From positions 44,995 through 51,136 of the forward strand of contig FR891207.1 in NCBI GenBank assembly GCA_000433515.1: a stretch of DNA of 6,142 nt. The letters run 5' to 3'. This DNA comes from Candidatus Colimorpha enterica. Its GTDB lineage: Bacteria; Bacillota; Clostridia; Oscillospirales; CAG-272. Under the pieces are notes generated by a model. The model did no database searches and had not been told where the DNA came from. It saw only the letters and a list, made by a program, of their open reading frames with translations. Shown piece after piece: positions 1-5,572 of the stretch. The position numbers and the translations under genes are program-made. Each line of letters opens with the position of its first letter. Within the stretch, counting starts at the first letter, position 1.

Positions 1-1
1 C

Positions 2-577
2 GAAAGAGTGTTTGATTACGAGGAATTCTTCGCCGACGTCTCTGCGGCACTTGAAAGGCATCCGAACGTCGTTGTCGCGGTTTCCGAGGGTATCCGGCTT
101 GCTGACGGAACATATGTCGGCGAATCGGCTCAGAGCGGCGTTGCCGATGCTTTCGGTCACAAATATCTCTCCGGAACCGGAAAAGCGCTTGAGATCGCGG
201 TCAAGGAAAGGCTCGGCTGCAAGGTAAGATCGGTCGAGCTGAACATCCTTCAGAGATGTGCCTCCCATATCGCCTCAAAGACCGATATCGACGAGTCAGT
301 TTCCGTCGGACGCGCGGCTGTCGAGGCTGCCGTCTCCGGTGTAAGCGGTAAAATGATGACGATAAAGAGAGTCTCCTCAGAGCCCTACGCTTCCGAGCCG
401 GGATATGAGGATATCGAAAAAATAGCAAACATGGTCAGAACCGTGCCGGACAGCTTTATAAACGAGCGCGGCAACGGCATCACCGACGAGGGAGTGAAGT
501 ATATCCTCCCGCTCATCATCGGCGAAAGCTATCCGGAGTACCGCGACGGTCTTCCGGTGCACATCAGCCTTAAGTGA
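2..577 (+). CDS. 6-phosphofructokinase, C-terminal part (5' end outside window)
   Basis: This is the last 191 residues of a phosphofructokinase, the cytoplasmic glycolytic enzyme that phosphorylates fructose 6-phosphate to the 1,6-bisphosphate. The reading frame is open from the first complete codon (Glu-Arg before the GTG at 8), so that GTG is internal and the true start lies upstream of the window. Recognisable blocks are the VVVAVSEG strand, the DAFGH segment, and the SVELNILQRCASHIAS stretch. The last block matches the C-terminal sugar-phosphate-binding region of group III, pyrophosphate-type enzymes, where ATP-type enzymes have LGHIQRGG. The TDIDES and INERGN blocks also fit that group. 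The residues that decide between ATP and pyrophosphate (the GGDD/GGDG region) are off the left edge, so the phosphoryl donor is inferred only from overall flavour. No U-rich terminator follows the stop, so read-through into the S1-domain gene is likely. Confidence 0.88.
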   Translation, partial: ERVFDYEEFFADVSAALERHPNVVVAVSEGIRLADGTYVGESAQSGVADAFGHKYLSGTGKALEIAVKERLGCKVRSVELNILQRCASHIASKTDIDESVSVGRAAVEAAVSGVSGKMMTIKRVSSEPYASEPGYEDIEKIANMVRTVPDSFINERGNGITDEGVKYILPLIIGESYPEYRDGLPVHISLK

Positions 578-611
578 TACCGTAAAAATGGTACCGACGG
601 AATAAAAAGCG

Positions 612-676
612 CCTCCGCGCAATACAATGGTTACGGTAAACTCCGGAAGGAGACCGAAAGTTGTATTGCACGGAGG
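612..676 (+). promoter_or_regulatory. Long stem-loop sequestering the ribosome binding site of the S1-domain gene
   Basis: Bases 612-627 (CCTCCGCGCAATACAA) pair with 661-676 (TTGTATTGCACGGAGG), giving a 16-position stem with a single C-A mismatch (618 with 670). The 33-base apical part is itself structured: 634-637 (CGGT) pairs with 653-656 (ACCG), then a three-A bulge, then 641-644 (CTCC) pairs with 649-652 (GGAG) closed by a GGAA tetraloop of the GNRA type. An asymmetric internal loop (628-633 against 657-660) separates the two parts. The Shine-Dalgarno sequence GGAGG of the next gene is 672-676, the outermost 3' side of the stem, fully paired with CCTCC at 612-616. The apical CTCCG (641-645) is also complementary to CGGAG (671-675), so an alternative fold exists. 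There is no U-run after the stem, so it is not an intrinsic terminator. Cis-regulation of translation is inferred. Confidence 0.7.
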
Positions 677-684
677 TTTAATTT

Positions 685-1620
685 ATGTTTCTTGGCGGAT
701 ATCAGCCCGAGGGCGGAATTGCGGCACCGGAAAGCCGGGAATATCTTATGTCGGAGCAGGGACTGCGGCGCGCCTGCGAAGAAGGCATTATACTTGAGGC
801 TGTCGCCGTGAGGTGCGACCTGTCGTTCCGGCTCACGGTCGATCTGCACTGCATGAACGGGTATATCGAAAGGGAAGACGTTCAGTTTTCGCCGACCGGC
901 GAGCCGGTGAGGGATATTGCCGTAATAACGCGGGTCGGCAAAGCCGTCTGCTTCAGGGTCACCGGCTTCTTCACCGAAAACGGAAAAACCGCGGCGCGTC
1001 TTTCAAGAAGGGAAGCTCAGAGGGAGTGCGCTGAAAAATATTTAGCTGCGCTTGAGCCGGGAGATATAATCGACGCCAAGGTCACGCATCTTGAGAATTT
1101 CGGGGCGTTTGTCGATATCGGATGCGGCATCGTGTCGCTTCTGTCGATAGACTGCATTTCGGTTTCCCGCATATCACACCCGTCCGACAGATTCCGCGCC
1201 GGCGACCGGATAAAGGTGGTCGTGAAGAGTATCGACCGCGAAAACGGCAGGATCTTCGTGACGCATAAAGAGCTTCTCGGCACATGGGAGCAGAACGCCG
1301 CGCTGTTTTCCCCCGGACAGACAGTCACGGGGATCGTGAGAAGCATAGAGGACTACGGAATTTTCGTCGAGCTGACCCCGAATCTTGCCGGGCTTGCAGA
1401 ATACCGCGACGGAATAACCGTCGGTCAGACAGCCGCCGTGTACATAAAGAATATAATCCCGGAGCGCATGAAGCTGAAGCTGGTCATTATCGACTCCTGC
1501 CGCGGAGAGACAGTCCCGCCGGAAAGCATCGCCGGCTATCCGGAAAACACCGTACACATCGACCGGTGGAAATACTCCCCCGACAGCTGTCCGAGGGTCA
1601 TTGAAACGGTATTCGGCTGA
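685..1620 (+). CDS. S1-domain RNA-binding protein (ribosomal protein S1-like)
   Basis: This 311-residue cytoplasmic protein carries two clear S1/OB-fold RNA-binding repeats. The first, about residues 124-198, shows the classic core PGDIIDAKVTHLENFGAFVDI with a later RAGDRIKVVV and ENGRIFVTHK. The second, about 209-270, begins SPGQTVTGIVRSIEDYGIFVEL and ends with the VGQTAAVYIKNI strand. Residues about 34-110 look like a degenerate OB/S1-like domain, and the C-terminal 40 residues are not recognisable. Proteins of this build are usually annotated in Clostridia as ribosomal protein S1-like and are thought to bind mRNA during translation; at 311 residues it is much shorter than the six-repeat S1 of Proteobacteria. 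The ATG at 685 is supported by GGAGG at 672-676, eight bases upstream. That site is paired in a strong stem-loop, suggesting translational control. No separate promoter is evident, so it probably shares a transcript with the phosphofructokinase gene. Confidence 0.85.
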   Translation: MFLGGYQPEGGIAAPESREYLMSEQGLRRACEEGIILEAVAVRCDLSFRLTVDLHCMNGYIEREDVQFSPTGEPVRDIAVITRVGKAVCFRVTGFFTENGKTAARLSRREAQRECAEKYLAALEPGDIIDAKVTHLENFGAFVDIGCGIVSLLSIDCISVSRISHPSDRFRAGDRIKVVVKSIDRENGRIFVTHKELLGTWEQNAALFSPGQTVTGIVRSIEDYGIFVELTPNLAGLAEYRDGITVGQTAAVYIKNIIPERMKLKLVIIDSCRGETVPPESIAGYPENTVHIDRWKYSPDSCPRVIETVFG

Positions 1621-1629
1621 AAATAAAAT

Positions 1630-1669
1630 CCGGAGCCGCCGGGTTTCAGCGGTTCCGGTTTTAAGTTTT
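1630..1669 (+). terminator. Bidirectional intrinsic terminator between convergent genes
   Basis: CCGGAGCCGC (1630-1639) pairs with GCGGTTCCGG (1649-1658) over ten positions with one G-T wobble, with a nine-base loop. On the plus strand it is followed by TTTTAAGTTTT (1659-1669). On the minus strand the same stem is followed by ATTTTATTTT (1629-1620). It begins ten bases after the S1-domain gene's stop and directly abuts the stop codon of the leftward carboxypeptidase gene, so it can end transcription from both sides. Confidence 0.9.
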
Positions 1670-2602
1670 GTCGGAAAGTCCGTCGATTATCCTGTCGGCA
1701 ACAATATACCTGTCCTCCGGGTAGCGTGCCGAGAACACGCCTATGATATAGGTCTTACCGTCGATCACCGCGCTGACGAGGACGGAATATGCGTCGGTCA
1801 GGGAACCGGTTTTGAGCCCCGTTACCGAGCTTCTGTAATATTCCGAATCCGGGTTGATAAGCAGGTTGGTGTTGTACCATGTGTTGGTGTGACCGCTTGC
1901 ATATTTCACGCTGTCTGTGAGAAGCGCGGCACAGCGTGATATCACCGGGTTTTCGAGAGCCTTTTTCGCAATGATGACAAGATCGTCAGCCGTTGTGTAG
2001 TGTCCCTCATACGCAAGCCCGTCGGGGACCGTGAAGTGCGTGCCGGTGCAGCCGATCTTTACGGCATATTCGTTGACCTTTGCCATGAAGTAATCAACCG
2101 CGTCGCGCCCGCTCATGTCACGGTTTCCGGTCGCGTACCGTGCCGCCCCCGCCGCCGTGACATATGCCGCGTCGTTTCCCGACGGCAGGAGCATTCCCTC
2201 GACAAGCATGGCAAGTGTCAGACGGTGATGCGCCTTTATGTAGGCAACGGATGAGCCTGCCGCGACAAGCTTAAGCTCGTCTCCCGGCGTAATAACGGTA
2301 TTTTCCGGCATCATGTTAAGCGCAGTAAGAGCCGTTAACAGCTTTGTGACGCTTGCCGGAACTATTTTTCTGTCGGTGCCCTGCCGGAATTTCATAACGC
2401 CGTCCGTCACATCGTAGACAAACACCTGCGTTGGGTCATGGATCGGCTGACATCCGGTGCCGTTTCCTCCGTCGGGGAAAACGCTTCCGCCTGAGATCTC
2501 CGGAGGGGGAGCATTCCTGTTTTTCAGTACTCCGATGCCCGCAAACGACACGGCAAGCACAGACAGCAGGATGATTATCGCTTTTACGGTCCTGCCGTTC
2601 AT
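1661..2602 (-). CDS. D-alanyl-D-alanine carboxypeptidase (peptidase S11, PBP5-like)
   Basis: This 313-residue penicillin-binding protein removes the terminal D-alanine from peptidoglycan stem peptides on the outer face of the membrane. The three catalytic motifs of the serine DD-peptidases are present: SVTK at residues 84-87 (nucleophile and general base), SGN at 141-143 and KTG at 264-266. The HFTVPDGL stretch near 189-196 fills the place of the family's usual N-P-x-G-L motif. Residues about 7-27 form one hydrophobic segment, either an uncleaved anchor or a signal peptide, followed by a Pro/Gly-rich linker to about residue 55. The protein stops about 47 residues after KTG, so it has only the catalytic domain and lacks the C-terminal beta-rich domain and amphipathic anchor of classical PBP5; membrane attachment would rely on the N-terminus. 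GGAAAGGAG lies five bases before the ATG. It follows the HAD gene by 31 bases and is probably the last gene of the murA operon. The choice among dacA, dacB and dacF is not possible here. Confidence 0.93.
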   Translation of the reverse strand: MNGRTVKAIIILLSVLAVSFAGIGVLKNRNAPPPEISGGSVFPDGGNGTGCQPIHDPTQVFVYDVTDGVMKFRQGTDRKIVPASVTKLLTALTALNMMPENTVITPGDELKLVAAGSSVAYIKAHHRLTLAMLVEGMLLPSGNDAAYVTAAGAARYATGNRDMSGRDAVDYFMAKVNEYAVKIGCTGTHFTVPDGLAYEGHYTTADDLVIIAKKALENPVISRCAALLTDSVKYASGHTNTWYNTNLLINPDSEYYRSSVTGLKTGSLTDAYSVLVSAVIDGKTYIIGVFSARYPEDRYIVADRIIDGLSDKT

Positions 2603-2633
2603 TTCCGCTCCTTTCCTTAGCCCGGTTTCCTGA

Positions 2634-3287
2634 TTACCGGTTCAGCTCTTCCGCGATCTCCGGAAGGTAAGAGAGGCTGTCGGTCACAACGTCTGCGCCT
2701 GCTTTTTTCAGTTCATCGGCAGAAAAGGACGTCGTTACTCCGACCGCGCGCATTCCCGCCGCCTTTGCCGCCATGATTCCGGCTATGGCATCCTCCGCAA
2801 CTATGCAGAAGCGCGGCTCAAGCCCGGCTTTTTCTGCGGCTTTAAGGAAAATATCCGGCGCAGGCTTTTTTCTCTCAACGTCGCTGCCGGTGACAACGGC
2901 ATCAAGCTTTCCGGTCACGTCTCCGATGCAGTCGAGGTTGCATTTTACCTTGACTATATCCGAAGCCGAGGCGACGGCAAGAGTGTATCCGAGAGATTTC
3001 AGCTTTTCGATGATCACAGCCGACCACGGATAGACCTTAACCTTGTCCTTCGCGGTTTCCGTGTATATCCTGTAAGCCTCGTCCTTGTATTCGCTTTTGT
3101 AGACCCCGCCGTGCTTTTCGAGAACGCCGCCGATGAATTTGTCGTCACCCATACCGGTGTACTGCCTGTACTCCCACGGCTCGGTCTCATAGCCGAGAGA
3201 ACGGTTGACCTCCATTGCCGCGTAGGTTATTGCCGGTTCGGAATCGACAAGCACCCCGTCCATGTCAAAAATAATGCCTTTTTTCAT
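2634..3287 (-). CDS. HAD-superfamily phosphatase/phosphomutase, beta-phosphoglucomutase-like
   Basis: This 217-residue soluble protein belongs to the haloacid dehalogenase superfamily with a helical (C1) cap. Motif I is FDMDGVLVDSE, with the nucleophile Asp8 and acid/base Asp10. The cap follows at about residues 16-85 and contains TGMGDDKF. Motif II is in VASAS (Ser107), motif III is Lys141 in RKKPAPDIF, and motif IV is VAEDAIAG (Glu165, Asp166), which binds magnesium. Such proteins hydrolyse small phosphate esters or isomerise sugar phosphates; the substrate cannot be read from sequence. The frame stays open 38 codons upstream, but the ATG at 3287 is chosen because MKKGIIFDMDG is the standard family N-terminus and AAGGA (3302-3298) lies ten bases before it. 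It sits between murA (55-base gap) and the carboxypeptidase gene (31-base gap), so co-transcription with cell-wall genes is likely, though its role there is unknown. Confidence 0.9.
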   Translation of the reverse strand: MKKGIIFDMDGVLVDSEPAITYAAMEVNRSLGYETEPWEYRQYTGMGDDKFIGGVLEKHGGVYKSEYKDEAYRIYTETAKDKVKVYPWSAVIIEKLKSLGYTLAVASASDIVKVKCNLDCIGDVTGKLDAVVTGSDVERKKPAPDIFLKAAEKAGLEPRFCIVAEDAIAGIMAAKAAGMRAVGVTTSFSADELKKAGADVVTDSLSYLPEIAEELNR

Positions 3288-3307
3288 TGATTTTACATCC
3301 TTGTTCC

Positions 3308-3335
3308 AAAACGGGCTTCCGTGAACCGGAAGCCC
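3308..3335 (-). terminator. Terminator-like hairpin between murA and the HAD gene
   Basis: GGGCTTCCG (3313-3321) and CGGAAGCCC (3327-3335) form a perfect nine-base-pair stem with a five-base loop, eight bases after the murA stop codon on the minus strand. The transcript continues with GTTTTGG (3312-3306), a short U tract, then the ribosome binding site of the HAD gene. The stem is strong but the four-base U run is short, so it may act as a partial terminator or as a transcript-stabilising 3' end for murA, not as a full stop. Confidence 0.65.
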
Positions 3336-3342
3336 AGAATTA

Positions 3343-4632
3343 TCAGTTTGCCTTTGCAAAAGCCGTGCTGTCGGGACGGACGACCTTTTTAATGTCAGCA
3401 CCGACGGATTTCAGCTTGCCGACAATGTCGTCGTATCCGCGCTCTATGTGGTGGATGTCCTCGATCTCTGTCTGACCGGCGGTTGCAAGCCCGGCGATGA
3501 CCATTGCGGCACCGGCACGGAGGTCAACGGCCTTTATCTGCGCCGGAGAGAGCTTCTGTACGCCCTCGATAACCGCCGTTCTGCCGTCCACCTTGACGGA
3601 AGCCCCCATGCGCTTAAGCTCCTCGACATAGCGGAAACGGTTGTCGTACACTCCCTCACTGAGACAGCTCACACCGTTTGCAAGGCAGAGAAGCACGCCC
3701 ATCTGCGGCTGCATATCGGTGGGGAATCCGGGGTAGGGCATGGTCTTGACGTTTATGCGGTTCATCGGACCGATATATGTGACGGTGACCGACTCGTCGT
3801 CGTAAACGATGTCAAGCCCCATTTCCTCCAGCTTTGCCGAGATCGACTCAAGGTGCTTCGGGATGACGTTCGTTATCCTGAGGGACCCCTTTGTTGCGGC
3901 GGCGGCGATCATATATGTTCCCGCCTCTATCATGTCGGGGATTATGGCGTAGGTACAGCCGTGGAGCTTATCGACGCCCTTTATCTTGATGGTGTCGGTT
4001 CCCGCGCCGCTTATCTTTGCGCCGCAGGTGTTGAGAAAGTTGGCAAGGTCAACGATGTGAGGTTCTCTTGCCGCATTTTCGATGACGGTGACACCCTTTG
4101 CCTTGACGGCGGCGAGCATGACGTTCATTGTCCCGCCGACGGTTATAACGTCAAAGAAGATATTGTCGGCTTTAAGACCGTCCTTTGCAACGGCTTCGAC
4201 ATAACCGCCCTCGACGCTGACCGAGGCACCGAGCGCCTCGAAGCCCTTTATATGCTGGTCAATGGGACGCACACCGAAATCGCACCCGCCGGGGTAACCG
4301 ACGTATGCCCTGCCGAACCTGCCGAGCTCGGCACCGAGCAGATAATAGGACGCACGCATTTTTCTGACAAGGTCGATGGGGGAAGAGCCGCCGACGGCAT
4401 ATGTCGAATCTATCTCGACGGTCGTGCGGTTTATCATGCGGATTCCGAGCCCCATTGTGCTGAGTATTTTAAGCGAGAGCGAAACATCGTCGATCTCCGG
4501 GAGATTTTCGATTATACATTTGTCTTCAACGAGCAGACATCCCATAAGGATGGGAAGCGCGGCGTTTTTCATCCCGCTGACCTCTATCGAGCCGCGGAGA
4601 GGGGAACCGCCGTTTATAACTATTTTCTCCAT
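3343..4632 (-). CDS. murA: UDP-N-acetylglucosamine 1-carboxyvinyltransferase MurA
   Basis: MurA transfers the enolpyruvyl group of phosphoenolpyruvate to UDP-N-acetylglucosamine, the first committed cytoplasmic step of peptidoglycan synthesis. The 429-residue product has the full family length. Key residues are visible: Lys22-Asn23 in GMKNAALPIL, Arg93 in KMRAS, Cys117 and Arg122 in the active-site loop PGGCDFGVRPID, Asp306 in YPGFPTDMQPQ, Arg372 in DLRAGAA and Arg398 in IERGY, corresponding by position to E. coli Lys22, Asn23, Arg91, Cys115, Arg120, Asp305, Arg371 and Arg397. The loop cysteine is the residue alkylated by fosfomycin in this family, so the enzyme is of the normally sensitive type. 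The frame is open 62 codons further upstream, but that stretch covers the promoter. The ATG at 4632 gives the canonical MEKIVINGG start and has GAAAGGTG (4650-4643) ten bases before it. It is the first gene of a leftward cluster with the HAD and carboxypeptidase genes. Confidence 0.97.
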   Translation of the reverse strand: MEKIVINGGSPLRGSIEVSGMKNAALPILMGCLLVEDKCIIENLPEIDDVSLSLKILSTMGLGIRMINRTTVEIDSTYAVGGSSPIDLVRKMRASYYLLGAELGRFGRAYVGYPGGCDFGVRPIDQHIKGFEALGASVSVEGGYVEAVAKDGLKADNIFFDVITVGGTMNVMLAAVKAKGVTVIENAAREPHIVDLANFLNTCGAKISGAGTDTIKIKGVDKLHGCTYAIIPDMIEAGTYMIAAAATKGSLRITNVIPKHLESISAKLEEMGLDIVYDDESVTVTYIGPMNRINVKTMPYPGFPTDMQPQMGVLLCLANGVSCLSEGVYDNRFRYVEELKRMGASVKVDGRTAVIEGVQKLSPAQIKAVDLRAGAAMVIAGLATAGQTEIEDIHHIERGYDDIVGKLKSVGADIKKVVRPDSTAFAKAN

Positions 4633-4672
4633 TGTATGTGAACACCTTTCGGTTACTGATGATCTGTTTTTG

Positions 4673-4769
4673 TTCCCGGCAGCTGCGGGAATTGCCCGCC
4701 GTGCAAAAAAGCGGACATATGGCTGTCTGATATCCGGCGTACCCGCGCCGAAAAAGGGCAGAAACGCCC
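4673..4769 (-). promoter_or_regulatory. murA 5' leader with competing hairpins and U tracts
   Basis: Reading leftward from the proposed start near 4770, the leader has three structured parts. GGGC/GCCC (4769-4766 with 4759-4756) has a six-base loop followed by five U (4755-4751). A seven-pair stem with a two-base bulge (4736-4730 with 4720-4712) is followed by six U (4710-4705). Last come two mutually exclusive hairpins: CCCGC 4695-4699 with GCGGG 4685-4689, or CGGGAA 4686-4691 with TTCCCG 4673-4678. The shared segment 4685-4691 cannot be in both. The stems are short, so an attenuation role is only a possibility. Confidence 0.35.
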
Positions 4770-4776
4770 AAACAGT

Positions 4777-4804
4777 ATTATAACACATCCGCGCAAAAAA
4801 GCAA
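4777..4804 (-). promoter_or_regulatory. Probable sigma-A promoter for murA
   Basis: On the minus strand a perfect TATAAT (4782-4777) is preceded, after 16 bases, by TTGCTT (4804-4799), a weak match to the -35 consensus. Transcription would start near 4770 and give a leader of about 138 bases. The -35 overlaps an A/T-rich inverted repeat (4793-4816). Confidence 0.55.
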
Positions 4805-4816
4805 AGAGTTTTTTGC
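4793..4816. repeat. A/T-rich inverted repeat overlapping the murA -35
   Basis: GCAAAAAA (4793-4800) and TTTTTTGC (4809-4816) form an eight-base inverted repeat around an eight-base centre. A further copy of the ten-base word GTGCAAAAAA occurs at 4701-4710, identical to the reverse complement of 4809-4818, and GCGCAAAAAA at 4791-4800 differs at one base. The repeat could be an operator or simply A-tract curvature near the promoter. Confidence 0.4.
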
Positions 4817-4965
4817 ACGAAAATGAAATTTTATGTTTTGAACATATTTCACAAGGAAATTTGTCGGTTATTTATCAGGTAACAGCCGTCAGACGGCATT
4901 CCGGGGAGCAAAGTGAACATCTGTTTGAATGATTCGGAAATATCTGTAAAAAACCGTTCAGTATA

Positions 4966-4994
4966 ATTATATGCCTCCGATGTCCGGCGGTGAA
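4966..4994 (-). promoter_or_regulatory. Possible second leftward promoter upstream of murA
   Basis: On the minus strand TTCACC (4994-4989) and TATAAT (4971-4966) are separated by 17 bases. Four of six -35 positions and all -10 positions match consensus. It lies just beyond the stop codon of the membrane-protein gene and would give a leader of over 300 bases for murA. Confidence 0.35.
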
Positions 4995-5015
4995 AGGAAG
5001 AGTGACGAAAACCGT

Positions 5016-5462
5016 TTATACCCTCGTGTTTCTTGTGTATCGCAGAAATTCAAATCCGATCCTGAGAAGCAGAGAAAACGCGTTTGCGGCACAAATTCTC
5101 AGCGAGAACGACCGGAAAAGAGCCGATGCGGCATCAGCCTCAACCCCGTAAAGCGGCGTGAAGTCAAACCCGGAGGCAAAGGAAAACGACACAATGCATA
5201 GTATCATACACGCCGCATAATATGATATCGGATATGCGGTCTTTGCCGGGTACTTCAGGTAAAAATGAACGTCTATGAATGCCGAGGACGCAACGGAGAG
5301 GATTATCATCGGAAACATAAGAATGTCCGCCATCCTTCTGTCTCCGAACTGACCGAAAACGGTGATGATCAGCGATACCGGAAGCATGAACGACAGAACG
5401 GCCGCCGATATTCCCGAAAACACCGCCGCGGCGGTTCCGGATGACGGTTTTCCGATACTCAA
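5016..5462 (-). CDS. Small integral membrane protein of unknown function
   Basis: I do not recognise the family. The 148-residue product has about four hydrophobic segments, near residues 12-38, 44-66, 79-97 and 113-140, separated by short polar turns (GQFGDRR, YLKYPAKTAY, a SGFDFTPLYGVEAD loop) and a basic C-terminal tail (RYTRNTRV). This is a polytopic inner-membrane layout without catalytic motifs. The start is placed at the TTG at 5462 because GGGAG (5475-5471) lies eight bases before it; another TTG five codons upstream has no ribosome binding site. An excellent promoter (5526-5498) points at it with a leader of about 28 bases, which is the best evidence that the gene is real. The gene is divergent from the zinc-ribbon membrane protein and upstream of murA on the same strand. 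Basic ORFs on the opposite strand are shadows. Confidence 0.75.
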   Translation of the reverse strand: MSIGKPSSGTAAAVFSGISAAVLSFMLPVSLIITVFGQFGDRRMADILMFPMIILSVASSAFIDVHFYLKYPAKTAYPISYYAACMILCIVSFSFASGFDFTPLYGVEADAASALFRSFSLRICAANAFSLLLRIGFEFLRYTRNTRV

Positions 5463-5497
5463 ATCGATCACTCCCAACGGCTGTTGAATCTACGGTC

Positions 5498-5526
5498 ATT
5501 ATACCACACAGGCGGAATTATTTCAA
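5498..5526 (-). promoter_or_regulatory. Strong extended -10 promoter for the membrane-protein gene
   Basis: On the minus strand TTGAAA (5526-5521) and TATAAT (5503-5498) are separated by exactly 17 bases, and TGG immediately precedes the -10 hexamer, giving an extended -10. Five of six -35 positions match. Transcription would begin near 5491, leaving a short leader that contains the GGGAG ribosome binding site. Confidence 0.88.
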
Positions 5527-5572
5527 GTGGAAAAATCGGAAAAGAACAGTGTTTCCGAATTGCCGATATGTA

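Larger units (their letters stand above)
4633..5015. other. 383-base non-coding region upstream of murA
   Basis: No convincing gene lies here; frames crossing it are extensions of murA or shadows. On the minus strand it holds two candidate promoters and a leader with several hairpins (listed separately). The rest is A/T-rich between about 4790 and 4870. It contains a short dyad TATGTT-TTG-AACATA (4832-4846), a second dyad GCCGTC-A-GACGGC (4885-4897), and GAACATCTGTTT (4915-4926), which loosely resembles a Firmicute LexA box. No clear terminator for the leftward membrane-protein gene ending at 5016 was found, so its transcript may run into murA. Confidence 0.6.

Noticed and set aside
578..593. 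Hairpin TACCGT-AAAA-ATGGTA as a terminator for the phosphofructokinase gene
   Set aside because: The stem is only six pairs including a wobble, and no U run follows, so it is unlikely to terminate transcription.
612..676. Assignment of the stem-loop to a known riboswitch or ribozyme (c-di-GMP, THF, ZTP, fluoride, hammerhead, pistol)
   Set aside because: The remembered core motifs of those classes are absent. The CGAAAG at 655-660 alone is not enough for a hammerhead, as there is no CUGANGA partner.
1174..1557. Minus-strand open frames opposite the S1-domain gene
   Set aside because: They are shadows without ribosome binding sites or recognisable domains, and the plus-strand frame has clear S1 repeats.
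3288..3401. A 38-codon N-terminal extension of the HAD protein
   Set aside because: It overlaps the end of murA and the intercistronic hairpin. The family N-terminus and an AAGGA site support the start at 3287.
3448..4641. A 397-codon open frame on the plus strand antisense to murA
   Set aside because: It is a shadow of the murA coding strand. The translation has no recognisable domain and is rich in Cys, His and Asp, as expected of an antisense frame, while the murA frame matches a full enzyme family end to end.
4633..4818. A 62-codon in-frame N-terminal extension of MurA
   Set aside because: It covers a TATAAT element, hairpins and the ribosome binding site. The canonical MurA N-terminus starts at 4632.
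4633..5015. A tRNA or other standard structured RNA gene in the murA upstream gap
   Set aside because: No cloverleaf arms, T-loop or CCA end could be found on either strand by eye.
4971..5201. A small basic plus-strand ORF of 76 codons preceded by TATAAT (4962-4967)
   Set aside because: No ribosome binding site, no -35, and it is antisense to the better supported membrane-protein gene. The Arg/Lys-rich composition is typical of a shadow frame.
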